Part shown: piece by piece, positions 43,494-53,321 of the stretch
Layout of the letters: every line of letters begins with the position of its first letter
Numbering within the stretch: position 1 is the stretch's first letter
NCBI RefSeq assembly: GCF_013403865.1
Contig: NZ_JABFDK010000001.1
Span: 1,612,001 to 1,676,000 of the forward strand
Direction of reading: 5' to 3'
DNA from: Winogradskyella costae
GTDB lineage: Bacteria; Bacteroidota; Bacteroidia; Flavobacteriales; Flavobacteriaceae
DNA: 64,000 bases
The notes under the pieces: model-generated
Databases searched by the model: none
What the model was told of the DNA's origin: nothing
The model's input: the letters and a program-made list of their open reading frames with translations, nothing else
Made by a program: the position numbers and the translations under genes

Positions 43494-44054
43494 ATGAAGA
43501 AAGCCACAAAATATATCGTTGTATTAGCAGTGTTGGTTAGCTTTATGTCTTGCCAAAAGAACTCTAGGCCGAACTACCAGTATATGCCTAACATGTACGA
43601 ATCAATTGGTTATGAAGCCTATCAAGAATCTGATGCATTTGCAAACGGTGTTGAAGCACAATTGCCAGCTGAAGGTTCTATACCAAGAGGTGATTTTATG
43701 CCTTTTGAAATTGAAAACACTAATGAAGGCTACGCATTTGCTAAAGCGAACCTAACAAGTCCATTAGATTCTACTCAAGTTGATTATGATAGAGCAGGTC
43801 CGTTATATGGTATATACTGTGGTATTTGTCATGGTAACAAAGGTGATGGAAAAGGTAAATTGGTACAACGTGAAAAGATTTTAGGTGTGCCGAGTTATGC
43901 AGATGTTGGTAGAGCAATTACAGAAGGTAGTATCTATCATACCCTTTATTACGGTAAGAATACAATGGGTTCTTATGCTAACCAATTGAATGAAGAAGAA
44001 CGTTGGCAAGTTGTTGCATATGTTCAGAAGCTTAAGGCAGATTTAGAAAAGTAA
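43494..44054 (+). CDS. actE: Alternative complex III subunit ActE, monoheme cytochrome c lipoprotein
   Basis: The start at 43494, 1 nt after the actD stop, gives a lipoprotein signal peptide MKKATKYIVVLAVLVSFMSC with a lipobox-like cysteine at residue 20; an upstream ATG at 43464 would overlap actD. The periplasmic domain has one haem site, CGICHGNKGDGKGK, and the distal region NTMGSYANQLNEEERWQVVAYVQKL with the methionine axial ligand. It carries electrons from ActA to the terminal oxidase or a soluble cytochrome. Confidence 0.92.
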   Translation: MKKATKYIVVLAVLVSFMSCQKNSRPNYQYMPNMYESIGYEAYQESDAFANGVEAQLPAEGSIPRGDFMPFEIENTNEGYAFAKANLTSPLDSTQVDYDRAGPLYGIYCGICHGNKGDGKGKLVQREKILGVPSYADVGRAITEGSIYHTLYYGKNTMGSYANQLNEEERWQVVAYVQKLKADLEK

Positions 44055-44076
44055 GATTTAGATAAAGATTATATAA

Positions 44077-45444
44077 ATGGAATATAAAATTTCAAATCGA
44101 TTAAGAACAGGAGCTATCATTTTAATGATCTTGGGAGTATTAGGTGTTGGTTATGGCTTTATGGATGCGTATAGTGTTAATGAAGACAATATAACTGAAT
44201 TTCTAGCAAACGAGGATCATCATGGAGATGAACATGCTACCGAATCGCATGGAGAAGAGCACGATATGTCCACAGCACATGCTGAGGAAAGTCATGCAGA
44301 TGATGCACATGGTGCCGAAGTTGAAGCTGAAGGTCATGAAATGACTCATGAAGAACATGTGTTACACCAATTACATAATAGACCATATGCAGCGCTATAT
44401 GTAGCGGCATTCTTTTTCTTTATGATTTCACTTGGTGTTTTAGCATTCTATGCAATTCAGTATGCTGCTCAAGCAGGATGGTCACCAGTACTATTTAGAG
44501 TCATGGAAGGTATTACATCATATGTTTTGCCAGGTGGTGCACTTGTATTACTAATTGCGTTTTTTGCAGATAGTCATATATTTATTTGGATGGATGAAAA
44601 TGTGGTAGCACATGATGCCATAATTCAAAATAAGTCTGGTTGGTTAGATAAAACCTGGTTTATGATTAGAGGATTGATCTTCTTAGGAGGTTGGTCAGCT
44701 TACCGTCATTTCTCAAGAAAATTTTCTGTAGCACAAGACCTTGCTGATATTAATGATAATAGCAACTTTAAGAAGAACTTCAGAATATCTGCAGCATTCT
44801 TAGTATTTTATATCTATACTGAGTCAATTATGTCTTGGGATTGGATAATGAGTGTGGATCCACACTGGTTTAGTACCTTATTTGGATGGTATGTATTTGC
44901 AAGTATGTTTGTAAGTGGTATTACAGTTATAGCTTTAATTACTATTTTCTTAAAATCTAAAGGATTACTACCATTTGTAAATGATAGTCATATTCATGAT
45001 TTAGCTAAATTTATGTTTGGTATTAGTATTTTCTGGACGTATTTATGGTTCTCTCAATTCATGCTAATATGGTATGCTAATATTCCAGAAGAAGTGACTT
45101 ACTTTGTTACACGTATAGAGGATTATAATTTACCATTCTTCGGTATGGTTGCAATGAACTTTTTATTCCCATTATTACTTTTAATGAATAGCGATTATAA
45201 ACGTATTCCTTGGTTTGTAGTGATGGCAGGTGTTGTAATACTATTTGGACATTATCTAGACATATTCAATATGATTATGCCAGCAACAGTAGGAGATAGA
45301 TGGTTTATTGGTTTTCCTGAGATAGGATCAGTATTGTTTTTCGGTGGGTTATTTATGCTTATCGTATTTACATCACTTGGTAAATATCCATTATTAGCAA
45401 AAGGGAGTCCTTTTATTAAGGAAAGTGAACATTTCCATTATTAA
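44077..45444 (+). CDS. actF: Alternative complex III subunit ActF (NrfD-like membrane subunit)
   Basis: 455 residues with ten or so transmembrane helices, homologous in layout to ActC. The periplasmic loop after helix 1 (about 45-95) is strikingly rich in His, Asp and Glu (EDHHGDEHATESHGEEHD...), which could bind metal ions or protons. Later landmarks are YTESIMSWDWIMSVDPHW and FWTYLWFSQFMLIWYANIPEE. It builds the membrane half of the complex together with ActC. It is followed by coxB after 24 bp. Confidence 0.92.
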   Translation: MEYKISNRLRTGAIILMILGVLGVGYGFMDAYSVNEDNITEFLANEDHHGDEHATESHGEEHDMSTAHAEESHADDAHGAEVEAEGHEMTHEEHVLHQLHNRPYAALYVAAFFFFMISLGVLAFYAIQYAAQAGWSPVLFRVMEGITSYVLPGGALVLLIAFFADSHIFIWMDENVVAHDAIIQNKSGWLDKTWFMIRGLIFLGGWSAYRHFSRKFSVAQDLADINDNSNFKKNFRISAAFLVFYIYTESIMSWDWIMSVDPHWFSTLFGWYVFASMFVSGITVIALITIFLKSKGLLPFVNDSHIHDLAKFMFGISIFWTYLWFSQFMLIWYANIPEEVTYFVTRIEDYNLPFFGMVAMNFLFPLLLLMNSDYKRIPWFVVMAGVVILFGHYLDIFNMIMPATVGDRWFIGFPEIGSVLFFGGLFMLIVFTSLGKYPLLAKGSPFIKESEHFHY

Positions 45445-45468
45445 TATTAAATAAGAAAAGAAACGATA

Positions 45469-46527
45469 ATGACGGCTTTATTAACGATAATAATTGTAAT
45501 TTTTGTAGCGGTTGCCATTTGGCAAATGGTGAAGATATTTGATCTAGCCCAAGTAGGTACAACAAATACACAAGTTGCAGACGATCAAGATAACAAGATC
45601 AATGGTTACTTAATGATGGGGTTCTTAGTATTCATCTATTTGATTACTATACTTTGCTTTTGGTATATTGGAGATCTACCTTTAATGTCTAATGCGGCAT
45701 CAGAACATGGTTCAGAAGTTGATAATCTTATGATTATCTCTATGGTTGTTATTTTTGTAGTACAAACCATAACACAGTTTTTATTACACTATTTCGCTTT
45801 TAAATACAAAGGTGAAAAAGGTAAGAAAGCATTTTTCTATGCCGATAACAATACTTTGGAGTTTATATGGACAATTATTCCTGTTATCGTATTGGCTGGA
45901 TTAATTATCTACGGTTTATTTACTTGGAACGATATTATGAATGTCGATGAAGATGAAGACCCAATGGTTATTGAATTATATGCACAACAATTTAGCTGGA
46001 AAGCTAGATATAGTGGTAATGATAATGTTTTAGGTAAAGCTAATGTAAGATTAATTGATATAGATCGTGCTAATGTTTTGGGTGTAGATGAAGAAGATCC
46101 TAATGCTCAGGATGATGTTATAGTATCAGAACTGCATTTACCAGTAGGTCAACAAGTAGTTTTTAAAATGCGTTCTCAAGATGTTTTACACTCAGCTTAT
46201 ATGCCGCATTTTAGAGCCCAAATGAACTGTGTTCCTGGTATGGTAACACAATTCGCTTTTACTCCAACAGTAACTACGGCTGATATGCGTCAAAATCCAG
46301 ACATTGTTGAGAAAGTTAAAAACATTAATGACCTTAGAAATGAGAGAAAAGTAGAGATTGAAGAATCGGGTCAAGAATTAATATACGAATTTGATTACTT
46401 ACTATTATGTAATAAAATTTGTGGAAAGTCGCACTACAATATGCAAATGAAGATTATTGTAGAGACTCAAGAAGAATTTGATGCATGGATGAAAGAACAA
46501 ACTACATTCCCAAATTCATTAAATTAA
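45469..46527 (+). CDS. coxB: Cytochrome c oxidase subunit II
   Basis: 352 residues. Three hydrophobic segments lie in the N-terminal third (LLTIIIVIFVAVAIWQM; GYLMMGFLVFIYLITILCF; and the helix around VIVLAGLIIYGLF). The periplasmic cupredoxin domain holds the CuA ligands: VLHSAYMPHFRAQMNC and CNKICGKSHYNMQM (Cys-x3-Cys-x3-His). It accepts electrons from cytochrome c and hands them to subunit I. No fused cytochrome c domain is present, so it is not a caa3-type subunit. Confidence 0.94.
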   Translation: MTALLTIIIVIFVAVAIWQMVKIFDLAQVGTTNTQVADDQDNKINGYLMMGFLVFIYLITILCFWYIGDLPLMSNAASEHGSEVDNLMIISMVVIFVVQTITQFLLHYFAFKYKGEKGKKAFFYADNNTLEFIWTIIPVIVLAGLIIYGLFTWNDIMNVDEDEDPMVIELYAQQFSWKARYSGNDNVLGKANVRLIDIDRANVLGVDEEDPNAQDDVIVSELHLPVGQQVVFKMRSQDVLHSAYMPHFRAQMNCVPGMVTQFAFTPTVTTADMRQNPDIVEKVKNINDLRNERKVEIEESGQELIYEFDYLLLCNKICGKSHYNMQMKIIVETQEEFDAWMKEQTTFPNSLN

Positions 46528-46557
46528 CTAAGGTTTTAAGAAAAAGATAAACAGATT

Positions 46558-48351
46558 ATGTCAGCAATATTAGATACACACGGTCACGACGATCACGACG
46601 TACATCACCACAAAGAAACATTTGTAACCAAGTACATCTTTAGTCAAGATCACAAAATGATTGCTAAGCAGTACCTTGTTACAGGTACTCTAATGGGTGT
46701 TATTGGTGTTTTGATGTCTATAATGTTTCGTATGCAAATTGCATGGCCAGAAGAGCCAAATGTATTATTTGAGGCATTATTAGGTAAATGGGCTCCTGAC
46801 GGAGTTATGGATGCTGATGTTTATTTAGCATTAGTAACTATACATGGTACTATCATGGTATTCTTCGTATTAACGGCAGGATTGAGTGGTACCTTTAGTA
46901 ACCTATTAATCCCATTGCAGATTGGTGCACGTGATATGGCTTCAGGATTCCTTAATATGGTATCGTATTGGTTATTTTTCATATCATGTGTTATAATGAT
47001 TAGTTCGTTATTTGTAGAGGCTGGACCAGCAGCTGCAGGTTGGACAATTTACCCGCCATTATCGGCGTTACCAATGGCTTCTGGTGGTTCTGGATTAGGT
47101 ATGACCTTATGGTTGGTATCCATGGCTATCTTTATTGCATCGTCATTACTTGGGTCGTTAAATTACATTGTAACAGTAATTAACATGCGTACAAAAGGTA
47201 TGTCTATGACGAGATTACCTCTTACAATATGGGCATTTTTTGTAACTGCTGTTATTGGAGTGGTATCATTCCCTGTATTATTATCAGCGGCATTATTATT
47301 AATAATGGATAGAAGTTTTGGTACATCATTCTTCTTATCAGATATTTTTATACAAGGTGAAGTATTACATTATCAAGGTGGATCACCAGTATTATTTGAA
47401 CACTTATTTTGGTTCTTAGGACACCCGGAAGTATATATCGTTATTTTACCAGCAATGGGATTAGTATCTGAAATTATGGCGTCGAGTTCACGTAAGCCAA
47501 TCTTTGGATATCGTGCAATGATTGCTTCAATTTTAGCTATTGCATTCTTGTCAACTATTGTTTGGGGTCACCATATGTTTATTTCTGGTATGAATCCTTT
47601 CTTAGGATCTGTATTTACATTTACAACATTATTAATTGCGATTCCTTCAGCTGTAAAAGCCTTTAACTGGATAACAACACTCTGGAAAGGGAACCTACAA
47701 ATGAATCCGGCTATGCTGTTTTCTATCGGTTTTGTTTCTACATTTATTACAGGTGGTTTAACAGGAATTATCCTAGGAGATAGTGCTTTAGATATTAATG
47801 TTCATGATACGTATTTCGTAATTGCGCATTTCCACTTAGTAATGGGTATTTCAGCTCTTTATGGAATGTTTGCAGGGATTTACCATTGGTATCCAAAAAT
47901 GTTTGGACGTATGCTAAACAAAAATTTAGGGTATTTACATTTCTGGATTACGGCAATTTGTGCTTACGGAGTATTTTTCCCAATGCACTTTATCGGAATG
48001 GCAGGTTTACCAAGACGTTATTATACTAACTCTAACTTCCCATTATTTGATGATTTAGCAAACACTAATGTGATCATTACGATATTTGCAATCATTGGAG
48101 GTTTGGCTCAGATTATTTACTTATACAACTTCTTTGTGAGTATGTTCTATGGTAAGAAAGCGGTTCAAAACCCATGGAGATCTACAACTTTAGAGTGGAC
48201 AACACCAGTAGAACACATACATGGTAACTGGCCAGGTGCGATACCACACGTTTACCGTTGGTCTTACGATTATAGTAAGCCAGGACATGATGTGGATTTT
48301 GTACCTCAGAATGTGCCTTTAATGGAAGGTGAAGAAGAGCTTCAACATTAG
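46558..48351 (+). CDS. coxA: Cytochrome c oxidase subunit I
   Basis: 597 residues of the haem-copper oxidase family. A His/Asp-rich N-terminal tail (DTHGHDDHDVHHHKE) precedes twelve or more helices. The haem and copper ligands include TIHGTIMVFFVLTAG, GHPEVYIVILPAMG (CuB histidine, and the glutamate characteristic of A-type oxidases), WGHHMFISGM, DTYFVIAHFHLVMG and FPMHFIGMAGLPRRYY. It reduces O2 to water and pumps protons. Subunits III and IV are not in this window. The gene ends the act-cox run at a strong terminator. Confidence 0.95.
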   Translation: MSAILDTHGHDDHDVHHHKETFVTKYIFSQDHKMIAKQYLVTGTLMGVIGVLMSIMFRMQIAWPEEPNVLFEALLGKWAPDGVMDADVYLALVTIHGTIMVFFVLTAGLSGTFSNLLIPLQIGARDMASGFLNMVSYWLFFISCVIMISSLFVEAGPAAAGWTIYPPLSALPMASGGSGLGMTLWLVSMAIFIASSLLGSLNYIVTVINMRTKGMSMTRLPLTIWAFFVTAVIGVVSFPVLLSAALLLIMDRSFGTSFFLSDIFIQGEVLHYQGGSPVLFEHLFWFLGHPEVYIVILPAMGLVSEIMASSSRKPIFGYRAMIASILAIAFLSTIVWGHHMFISGMNPFLGSVFTFTTLLIAIPSAVKAFNWITTLWKGNLQMNPAMLFSIGFVSTFITGGLTGIILGDSALDINVHDTYFVIAHFHLVMGISALYGMFAGIYHWYPKMFGRMLNKNLGYLHFWITAICAYGVFFPMHFIGMAGLPRRYYTNSNFPLFDDLANTNVIITIFAIIGGLAQIIYLYNFFVSMFYGKKAVQNPWRSTTLEWTTPVEHIHGNWPGAIPHVYRWSYDYSKPGHDVDFVPQNVPLMEGEEELQH

Positions 48352-48390
48352 ATAATTTCCTTTGAAAAAAGGAACTTTATAATAGATTAG

Positions 48391-48425
48391 AAAAGACCTT
48401 TGGATAGCTATCCAAAGGTCTTTTT
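48391..48425 (+). terminator. Terminator of the act-cox operon
   Basis: A perfect palindrome of 34 nt (48391-48424) with arms AAAAGACCTTTGGATAG and its complement, followed by T. A TAnnTTTG match (TATATTTG, 48429-48436) directly after it may be the -7 box for ruvB. Confidence 0.85.
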
Positions 48426-48520
48426 CTTTATATTTGTTTACCATAGTTGAGCATTCTAAATATGTTTCAGAATGTTTTTTTATAATTTAAATAAGATTCC
48501 CACTTGCGTGAGAAGTATAG

Positions 48521-49543
48521 ATGAACGAAAACCTAAATCCAAATAGCGATAATTTCAGTCCAGAAGAGCTAGATGTCGAAAAGAAATTAAGACCATTAAC
48601 GTTTGAAGACTTTACAGGCCAGGATCAGGTACTCGAAAATTTACTGGTGTTTGTACAAGCTGCTAATTTAAGAGGTGAAGCATTAGACCATACCTTATTT
48701 CACGGACCTCCCGGTCTTGGGAAAACAACCTTAGCACATATTTTGGCTAATGAGTTAGATGTTGGTATTAAAGTTACTTCTGGGCCAGTTTTAGATAAGC
48801 CTGGTGATCTAGCAGGTCTTCTTACTAACTTAGATGAACGTGATGTTTTATTTATTGATGAAATTCATCGTTTAAGTCCAATTGTAGAAGAGTATTTATA
48901 TTCGGCAATGGAAGATTACAAAATAGACATCATGATTGAATCTGGGCCAAATGCTAGAACGGTTCAATTGAGTCTAAATCCATTTACATTAATTGGTGCC
49001 ACGACACGTTCAGGATTGTTAACAGCACCCATGCGTGCTCGATTTGGTATTCAAAGTCGGTTACAATATTATAAAACCGATTTGCTCACAACAATTGTGC
49101 AACGTAGTGCGTCTATTTTAAATATGCCAATATCTATGGAAGCTGCTATTGAAATTGCGGGTAGAAGTAGAGGAACACCTCGTATTGCCAATGCCTTATT
49201 AAGACGTGTTAGAGATTTTGCTCAAATAAAAGGGAATGGTAAGATTGATATCGCCATCGCTAAATTTGCATTAAAAGCGCTGAATGTTGATGCTTACGGA
49301 TTAGATGAAATGGATAATAAGATATTAACTACTATCATTGAAAAATTCAAAGGTGGGCCAGTTGGTATCAGCACTATTGCTACGGCTGTAAGTGAAAGTA
49401 CAGAAACGATAGAAGAAGTATATGAACCTTTTTTAATTCAACAAGGCTTTATAATGCGAACACCTCGTGGACGTGAAGTTACAGAACAAGCTTATAAACA
49501 TTTGGGCAAGGTAAAAGGACCAACACAAGGAGGTTTGTTTTAA
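48521..49543 (+). CDS. ruvB: Holliday junction branch migration ATPase RuvB
   Basis: 340 residues. The AAA+ core has GPPGLGKTT (62-70), [10 protein letters not shown] (Walker B), the RuvB hairpin region [35 protein letters not shown] (sensor 1 and arginine finger region) and a C-terminal winged helix ([17 protein letters not shown]). It forms hexamers that drive branch migration with RuvA, whose gene lies at 58285 rather than next to ruvB. Confidence 0.96.
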   Translation: MNENLNPNSDNFSPEELDVEKKLRPLTFEDFTGQDQVLENLLVFVQAANLRGEALDHTLFHGPPGLGKTTLAHILANELDVGIKVTSGPVLDKPGDLAGLLTNLDERDVLFIDEIHRLSPIVEEYLYSAMEDYKIDIMIESGPNARTVQLSLNPFTLIGATTRSGLLTAPMRARFGIQSRLQYYKTDLLTTIVQRSASILNMPISMEAAIEIAGRSRGTPRIANALLRRVRDFAQIKGNGKIDIAIAKFALKALNVDAYGLDEMDNKILTTIIEKFKGGPVGISTIATAVSESTETIEEVYEPFLIQQGFIMRTPRGREVTEQAYKHLGKVKGPTQGGLF

Positions 49544-49606
49544 AATCGTATAGATTCTTAGTAGCTAACCTGTTTTAAACTTAATTTAAATACCGCTAAT
49601 TATATA

Positions 49607-50938
49607 TTGAAATCAGAAAGCAACATACCTACGGTTCCTTTAAGTCGATTTTTTAAACACTCTTTAGAGATTCTTAAAAATCCACTGCCTTTTCATCATC
49701 AAAACTTTGAAGCGCAAGGTGATGTTTTCAGATTAAAAATTGGATTTAAAAATAGTGTGGTCTTTGTTAGAGATGCGGCCTTTGCAGAATATGTCCTTCA
49801 AAAGAATCAAAAGAATTATACCAAATCTAAAATCCAAACAGAAGATTTAGTAAAATATGTTGGTACCGGATTGTTAACTGCAGAAGGAGAGCATTGGAAG
49901 AAACAACGCAAACTCATTCAGCCAGCCTTTCATAAAAAACAATTAGCAAATCTTTTAGATAGTATTAAAAATGCTATTCTTTCCGAATATAGCAAGATTA
50001 CTACGAATGCTACTATAGACATATTTCCCATTCTTAATGACTTGGCATTTCAAGCCGTTGTAAAATCATTGTTTAGTAGTGCGGCTAATCAAGACGATAT
50101 TAATCGGTTGCAATATATTACAGAAGCTGCTCAAAAAATGCTTGTTAAAGAGTTACGCCAACCGTATTTAGGATGGTGGTTTAATGTGAGTGGAGAAATT
50201 CAAAAACACATAGATTTAACCGGTGAGGCACGACAAATACTAAAACGTATTGTCAACGAACGAAGAGCTTCTGAAGTAAAGGAAAATGATTTATTAGACA
50301 TGCTGTTAGAGGCTAGATATGATGATGGCAATCCAATGGAAGAAGAGCAGCTCATTGATGAAATCTTAATTCTATTTACGGCAGGTCATGAAACTACGTC
50401 TAACGCGCTCACATTCATAACACAACTCTTGGCGTTACATCCTGAGTGGCAAGAAAAAATTCTAAAAGAACGGGTTATAATTCTTTCAAATAGCGATGAT
50501 TTAATGGACTTGGTAACCCAATCTAAAATTTGTCAGCAAGTTATAGAAGAAGGCATGCGATTATATCCACCAGTGTACTTTATAGATCGTGTAAACAAAG
50601 AAGCGGATACTTTTAATGACATGGATTTTGAAGCTGGATGTAATCTTTTATTCTCTGTTTATGAAATGCATCGTCATCCTAAATTATGGGAGCAACCCGA
50701 TGCCTTTTTACCTGAACGTTTTAGTGAAGGTGGTCGTAAATTTTCATCTCACTATTTTCCTTTTGGAGCAGGTCCACGGAAATGCATTGGAAATAATTTT
50801 GCCATGTTCGAAATGATTATTGCGGTTTCAGAATTGGTTTCTGCCTTTAAGGTAATTCCAAAGTTTGATACCATTGATATCACACCATTAATCACTCTAA
50901 AACCTAAAAATGCTTTTTTAAAGTTTGAAAAACGATAG
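49607..50938 (+). CDS. Cytochrome P450
   Basis: 443 residues starting at TTG 49607; no in-frame ATG exists near the N-terminus, and a stop lies upstream at 49562. P450 landmarks are [17 protein letters not shown] (C-helix), [15 protein letters not shown] (I-helix, O2 activation), [15 protein letters not shown] (ExxR) and the haem loop [19 protein letters not shown] with Cys393. No signal anchor is present, so it is a soluble bacterial P450 related to the CYP102/CYP4-like clan. Electron partner and substrate are unknown. The queG start follows the stop codon by 2 nt, so the two are co-transcribed. Confidence 0.92.
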   Translation: MKSESNIPTVPLSRFFKHSLEILKNPLPFHHQNFEAQGDVFRLKIGFKNSVVFVRDAAFAEYVLQKNQKNYTKSKIQTEDLVKYVGTGLLTAEGEHWKKQRKLIQPAFHKKQLANLLDSIKNAILSEYSKITTNATIDIFPILNDLAFQAVVKSLFSSAANQDDINRLQYITEAAQKMLVKELRQPYLGWWFNVSGEIQKHIDLTGEARQILKRIVNERRASEVKENDLLDMLLEARYDDGNPMEEEQLIDEILILFTAGHETTSNALTFITQLLALHPEWQEKILKERVIILSNSDDLMDLVTQSKICQQVIEEGMRLYPPVYFIDRVNKEADTFNDMDFEAGCNLLFSVYEMHRHPKLWEQPDAFLPERFSEGGRKFSSHYFPFGAGPRKCIGNNFAMFEMIIAVSELVSAFKVIPKFDTIDITPLITLKPKNAFLKFEKR

Positions 50939-50940
50939 TA

Positions 50941-51864
50941 GTGTTAAACCATAAAGCTAAATACAGTGAGATGATTAAAGCCGAAGCCAAACGCCTCGGT
51001 TTTTTGTCTTGTGGCATTAGTAAGGCTGAATTCCTAGAAACCGAAGCACCACGATTAGAAGCATGGTTAAATAAGAATATGAATGGTGAAATGCATTATA
51101 TGGAAAACCATTTCGATAAGCGTTTAGATCCAACATTACTTGTTGAAGGTTCAAAAAGTGTGGTGTCTTTACTGTTGAATTATTATCCGTCAGAAACTCA
51201 AACGGACGATTCTTATAAGCTTTCCAAATATGCTTACGGAAACGATTATCATCATGTCATAAAACACAAGCTAAAGTCATTATTGTATTTTATTCAAGAT
51301 GAAATAGGAGAGGTTGGCGGACGTGCTTTTGTTGATTCCGCACCAGTTTTAGATAAAGCTTGGGCTGCAAAGTCTGGTTTGGGTTGGATAGGTAAACATT
51401 CAAATTTATTAACCCAACAAGTAGGTTCTTTTTATTTTATAGCCGAATTAATCATAGACTTAGAATTAGAATACGACCATATAACGACAGATCATTGTGG
51501 TACGTGCACTAAATGCATAGATGCTTGCCCAACTGAAGCCATTACAGAACCGTATGTGGTGGATGGAAGTAAATGTATTTCCTATTTCACCATAGAACTT
51601 AAAGAAAATTTACCCACAGAATTTAAAGGCAAATTTGACGATTGGATGTTTGGATGTGATGTTTGCCAAGATGTTTGTCCTTGGAATAAATTTAGCAAAC
51701 CACACAATGAGCCTTTATTTAATCCGCATCCTGAATTACTGGATATGACCAAAAAGGATTGGGAAGAAATTACAGAAGATACCTTTAAAAAAGTGTTTCA
51801 GAAATCGGCTGTAAAACGGACTAAGTTTCCTGGTTTAGAACGGAATATTAAATTCTTAAAATAG
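50941..51864 (+). CDS. queG: Epoxyqueuosine reductase
   Basis: 307 residues from a GTG codon ([31 protein letters not shown]). The N-terminal cobalamin-binding domain contains [27 protein letters not shown]. The ferredoxin domain has [16 protein letters not shown] and [13 protein letters not shown] for two [4Fe-4S] clusters. It reduces epoxyqueuosine to queuosine at the wobble position of tRNAs with GUN anticodons. Its last 31 codons are repeated in diverged form after the next gene (52575-52670). The C-terminus reads [19 protein letters not shown]. Confidence 0.94.
   Translation: MLNHKAKYSEMIKAEAKRLGFLSCGISKAEFLETEAPRLEAWLNKNMNGEMHYMENHFDKRLDPTLLVEGSKSVVSLLLNYYPSETQTDDSYKLSKYAYGNDYHHVIKHKLKSLLYFIQDEIGEVGGRAFVDSAPVLDKAWAAKSGLGWIGKHSNLLTQQVGSFYFIAELIIDLELEYDHITTDHCGTCTKCIDACPTEAITEPYVVDGSKCISYFTIELKENLPTEFKGKFDDWMFGCDVCQDVCPWNKFSKPHNEPLFNPHPELLDMTKKDWEEITEDTFKKVFQKSAVKRTKFPGLERNIKFLK
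51772..51864 (+). repeat. Copy 1 of the duplicated queG 3' end
   Basis: The last 31 codons including the stop. They align with 52575-52670 at about 87% over 90 nt by eye. The translated copies read [19 protein letters not shown] here and [19 protein letters not shown] in the second copy. Confidence 0.85.
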
Positions 51865-51869
51865 TAAGT

Positions 51870-52571
51870 ATGAAATTATACTATATTTTAGTTTTTCTAA
51901 TTTTATGTTTTAGTTGTTCCTCTAAAAGAAATTCTGTTTATTTTGAGAGTATTCCCAGTCAATATGCTGATAATGACTATAAATTTGATTTGGATAATGT
52001 AGTTTACCCAGTAAATAGAGAGGTCTTATATCAATGCACTATTGAACATAATAACAAGCTTTTAGATACAGATTTGAGATATGTAAGGATGATAATTCAA
52101 GGAACCACAAAACCTTTCTCTAGTTTTGATCCGACTTATAATCAAACAGTTGTTAAGTATGAATATTTAGATCACAGCAAAAAACAGATTACTAGAGAAA
52201 GAACAGGTTTGGTTGAAAATAAAATCAATATATGGTTACATCCGCCACGTCAAACAGACTTGCATGTATTGCAGCTTTCTGCTTTTCCATATATAAAATT
52301 GAATGCTATTAAAAATTGGAAATGGAAACTTGTCGGTACTTATGGTAGTTATGAGAGCGTAGAGTTAACGCATCATTACAAGAAAAATGAAGAGCGCATT
52401 TATGATTCCAATTTAGGTCAGCTTAAATGTATTTTGGTTGATGCTATAACTAAGAGTCGTATTGGTAAAACGACAGCAGAATTCTTATATAATGACGAAT
52501 TGGGTTTTGTAAAAATGAAGTTTTCTACAATTGAAGATACTACGATCACACTAGAAATGATAAAAGAATAA
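51870..52571 (+). CDS. Putative lipoprotein of unknown function
   Basis: 233 residues. A lipoprotein signal peptide MKLYYILVFLILCFSC carries its lipobox cysteine at residue 16. The remainder is beta-rich and polar (NREVLYQCTIEHNNKLLDT, WLHPPRQTDLHVLQLSAFPYIKL, NWKWKLVGTYGSYESVELTHHY), as in surface-exposed or periplasmic lipoproteins. No family is recognised. It sits between queG and a copy of the queG tail, so it was probably inserted there. Confidence 0.78.
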   Translation: MKLYYILVFLILCFSCSSKRNSVYFESIPSQYADNDYKFDLDNVVYPVNREVLYQCTIEHNNKLLDTDLRYVRMIIQGTTKPFSSFDPTYNQTVVKYEYLDHSKKQITRERTGLVENKINIWLHPPRQTDLHVLQLSAFPYIKLNAIKNWKWKLVGTYGSYESVELTHHYKKNEERIYDSNLGQLKCILVDAITKSRIGKTTAEFLYNDELGFVKMKFSTIEDTTITLEMIKE

Positions 52572-52574
52572 ATA

Positions 52575-52670
52575 ACTGAAGTCACCCTTAAAAAAGTGTT
52601 TCAGAAATCGGCTGTAAAACGCACTAAGTTTCTTGGTTTAGAGTGGAATATTAAGTTTTTGAAGGATTAA
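52575..52670 (+). pseudogene. Copy 2 of the queG 3' end (orphan gene tail)
   Basis: The frame from 52575 to the TAA at 52668-52670 reads [19 protein letters not shown], then LGLEWNIKFLKD, against [30 protein letters not shown] in queG. Most differences are synonymous or mild, so the copy is recent or has come from a related species. It has no start codon and begins only 3 nt after the lipoprotein stop codon. Confidence 0.85.
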
Positions 52671-52728
52671 TATACCCAAAATATCAAATCATTAATTTCG
52701 TTATATTTGTATAAGAACATAATATACT

Positions 52729-52964
52729 ATGGATATTCAATTAGAAAAATATAAGTTAATGGAATGGTTGGTTTGAATGACGAAACCATTATTTCTAAAT
52801 TAAAAGAGATTAAATCAAATTTATCTAATACTTCGGATTGGAATGAGGGTATTTCAGATACGGAAAAACTGCTAATTGAAGCTGGATTTAAAGATATTGA
52901 AGCAGGAAATACAAAGACTCATAACCAAGTAATGGAAGAAATTAAGGCTGCTTATGATATTTAA
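52729..52964 (+). pseudogene. Frameshifted antitoxin gene of a type II toxin-antitoxin pair
   Basis: ATG 52729 begins MDIQLEKYKLMEWLV and stops at a TGA. In a different frame the sequence continues VGLNDETIISKLKEIKSNL to the TAA at 52962. The two parts join as ...MEWLVGLNDETII..., a typical small flavobacterial antitoxin, if one GGTT unit is restored at about 52764-52772. An ATG in the second frame (52764) could give a 66-residue remnant. TATATTTG (52702-52709) is a plausible -7 box. Confidence 0.65.
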
Positions 52965-52966
52965 TC

Positions 52967-53239
52967 ATGGAATTATAAAGAGATTTTAGAATACCTTAAA
53001 ATACAATGGACAAAAAGGTAGTTAATAGCTTTTAAGGAATTAACTAACGATGTTTTGTTCAAAATTCAAAAAAGGCAAATTGTATTCTCTATTGTCAATA
53101 AAGCATTAGGAATTAGAAAAATTGTTCTTCGCAAAAACGTCTCCTTATTTTACAAGGAAGATAAAAACAACATTTACTTAATTACTTTTTTAATAATAAA
53201 ATGAATCCAGAGCGTCTGAGCGATCTATTGAAGCAATAA
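52967..53239 (+). pseudogene. Degraded RelE/ParE-like toxin gene
   Basis: Directly after the antitoxin remnant. Reading across frames gives YKEILEYLKIQW, then KELTNDVLFKIQKRQIVFSIVNKALGIRKIVLRKNVSLFYKEDKNN in three stretches, then NKMNPERLSDLLKQ and TAA at 53237-53239. The ...EYL..W....F...I..I...P....RK.....ivlYK.....i.l..ff..R.nP.... pattern is that of the ParE/RelE superfamily. Several one-base indels (near 53018, 53034 and 53192) and a missing N-terminus inactivate it. The region 53240-53321 holds nothing further. Confidence 0.7.
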
Positions 53240-53321
53240 CGATACTCGATTGAATTTTACATTATAGATATTGTAAAAATCAGATTTGAAATGGACTTAG
53301 TTTTTAAAAGATTAAATAGTA

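Noticed and set aside
52764-52964. Intact 66-residue gene
   Set aside because: The preceding frame from ATG 52729 encodes the matching N-terminus, so the ORF is the rest of a frameshifted antitoxin rather than a complete gene.
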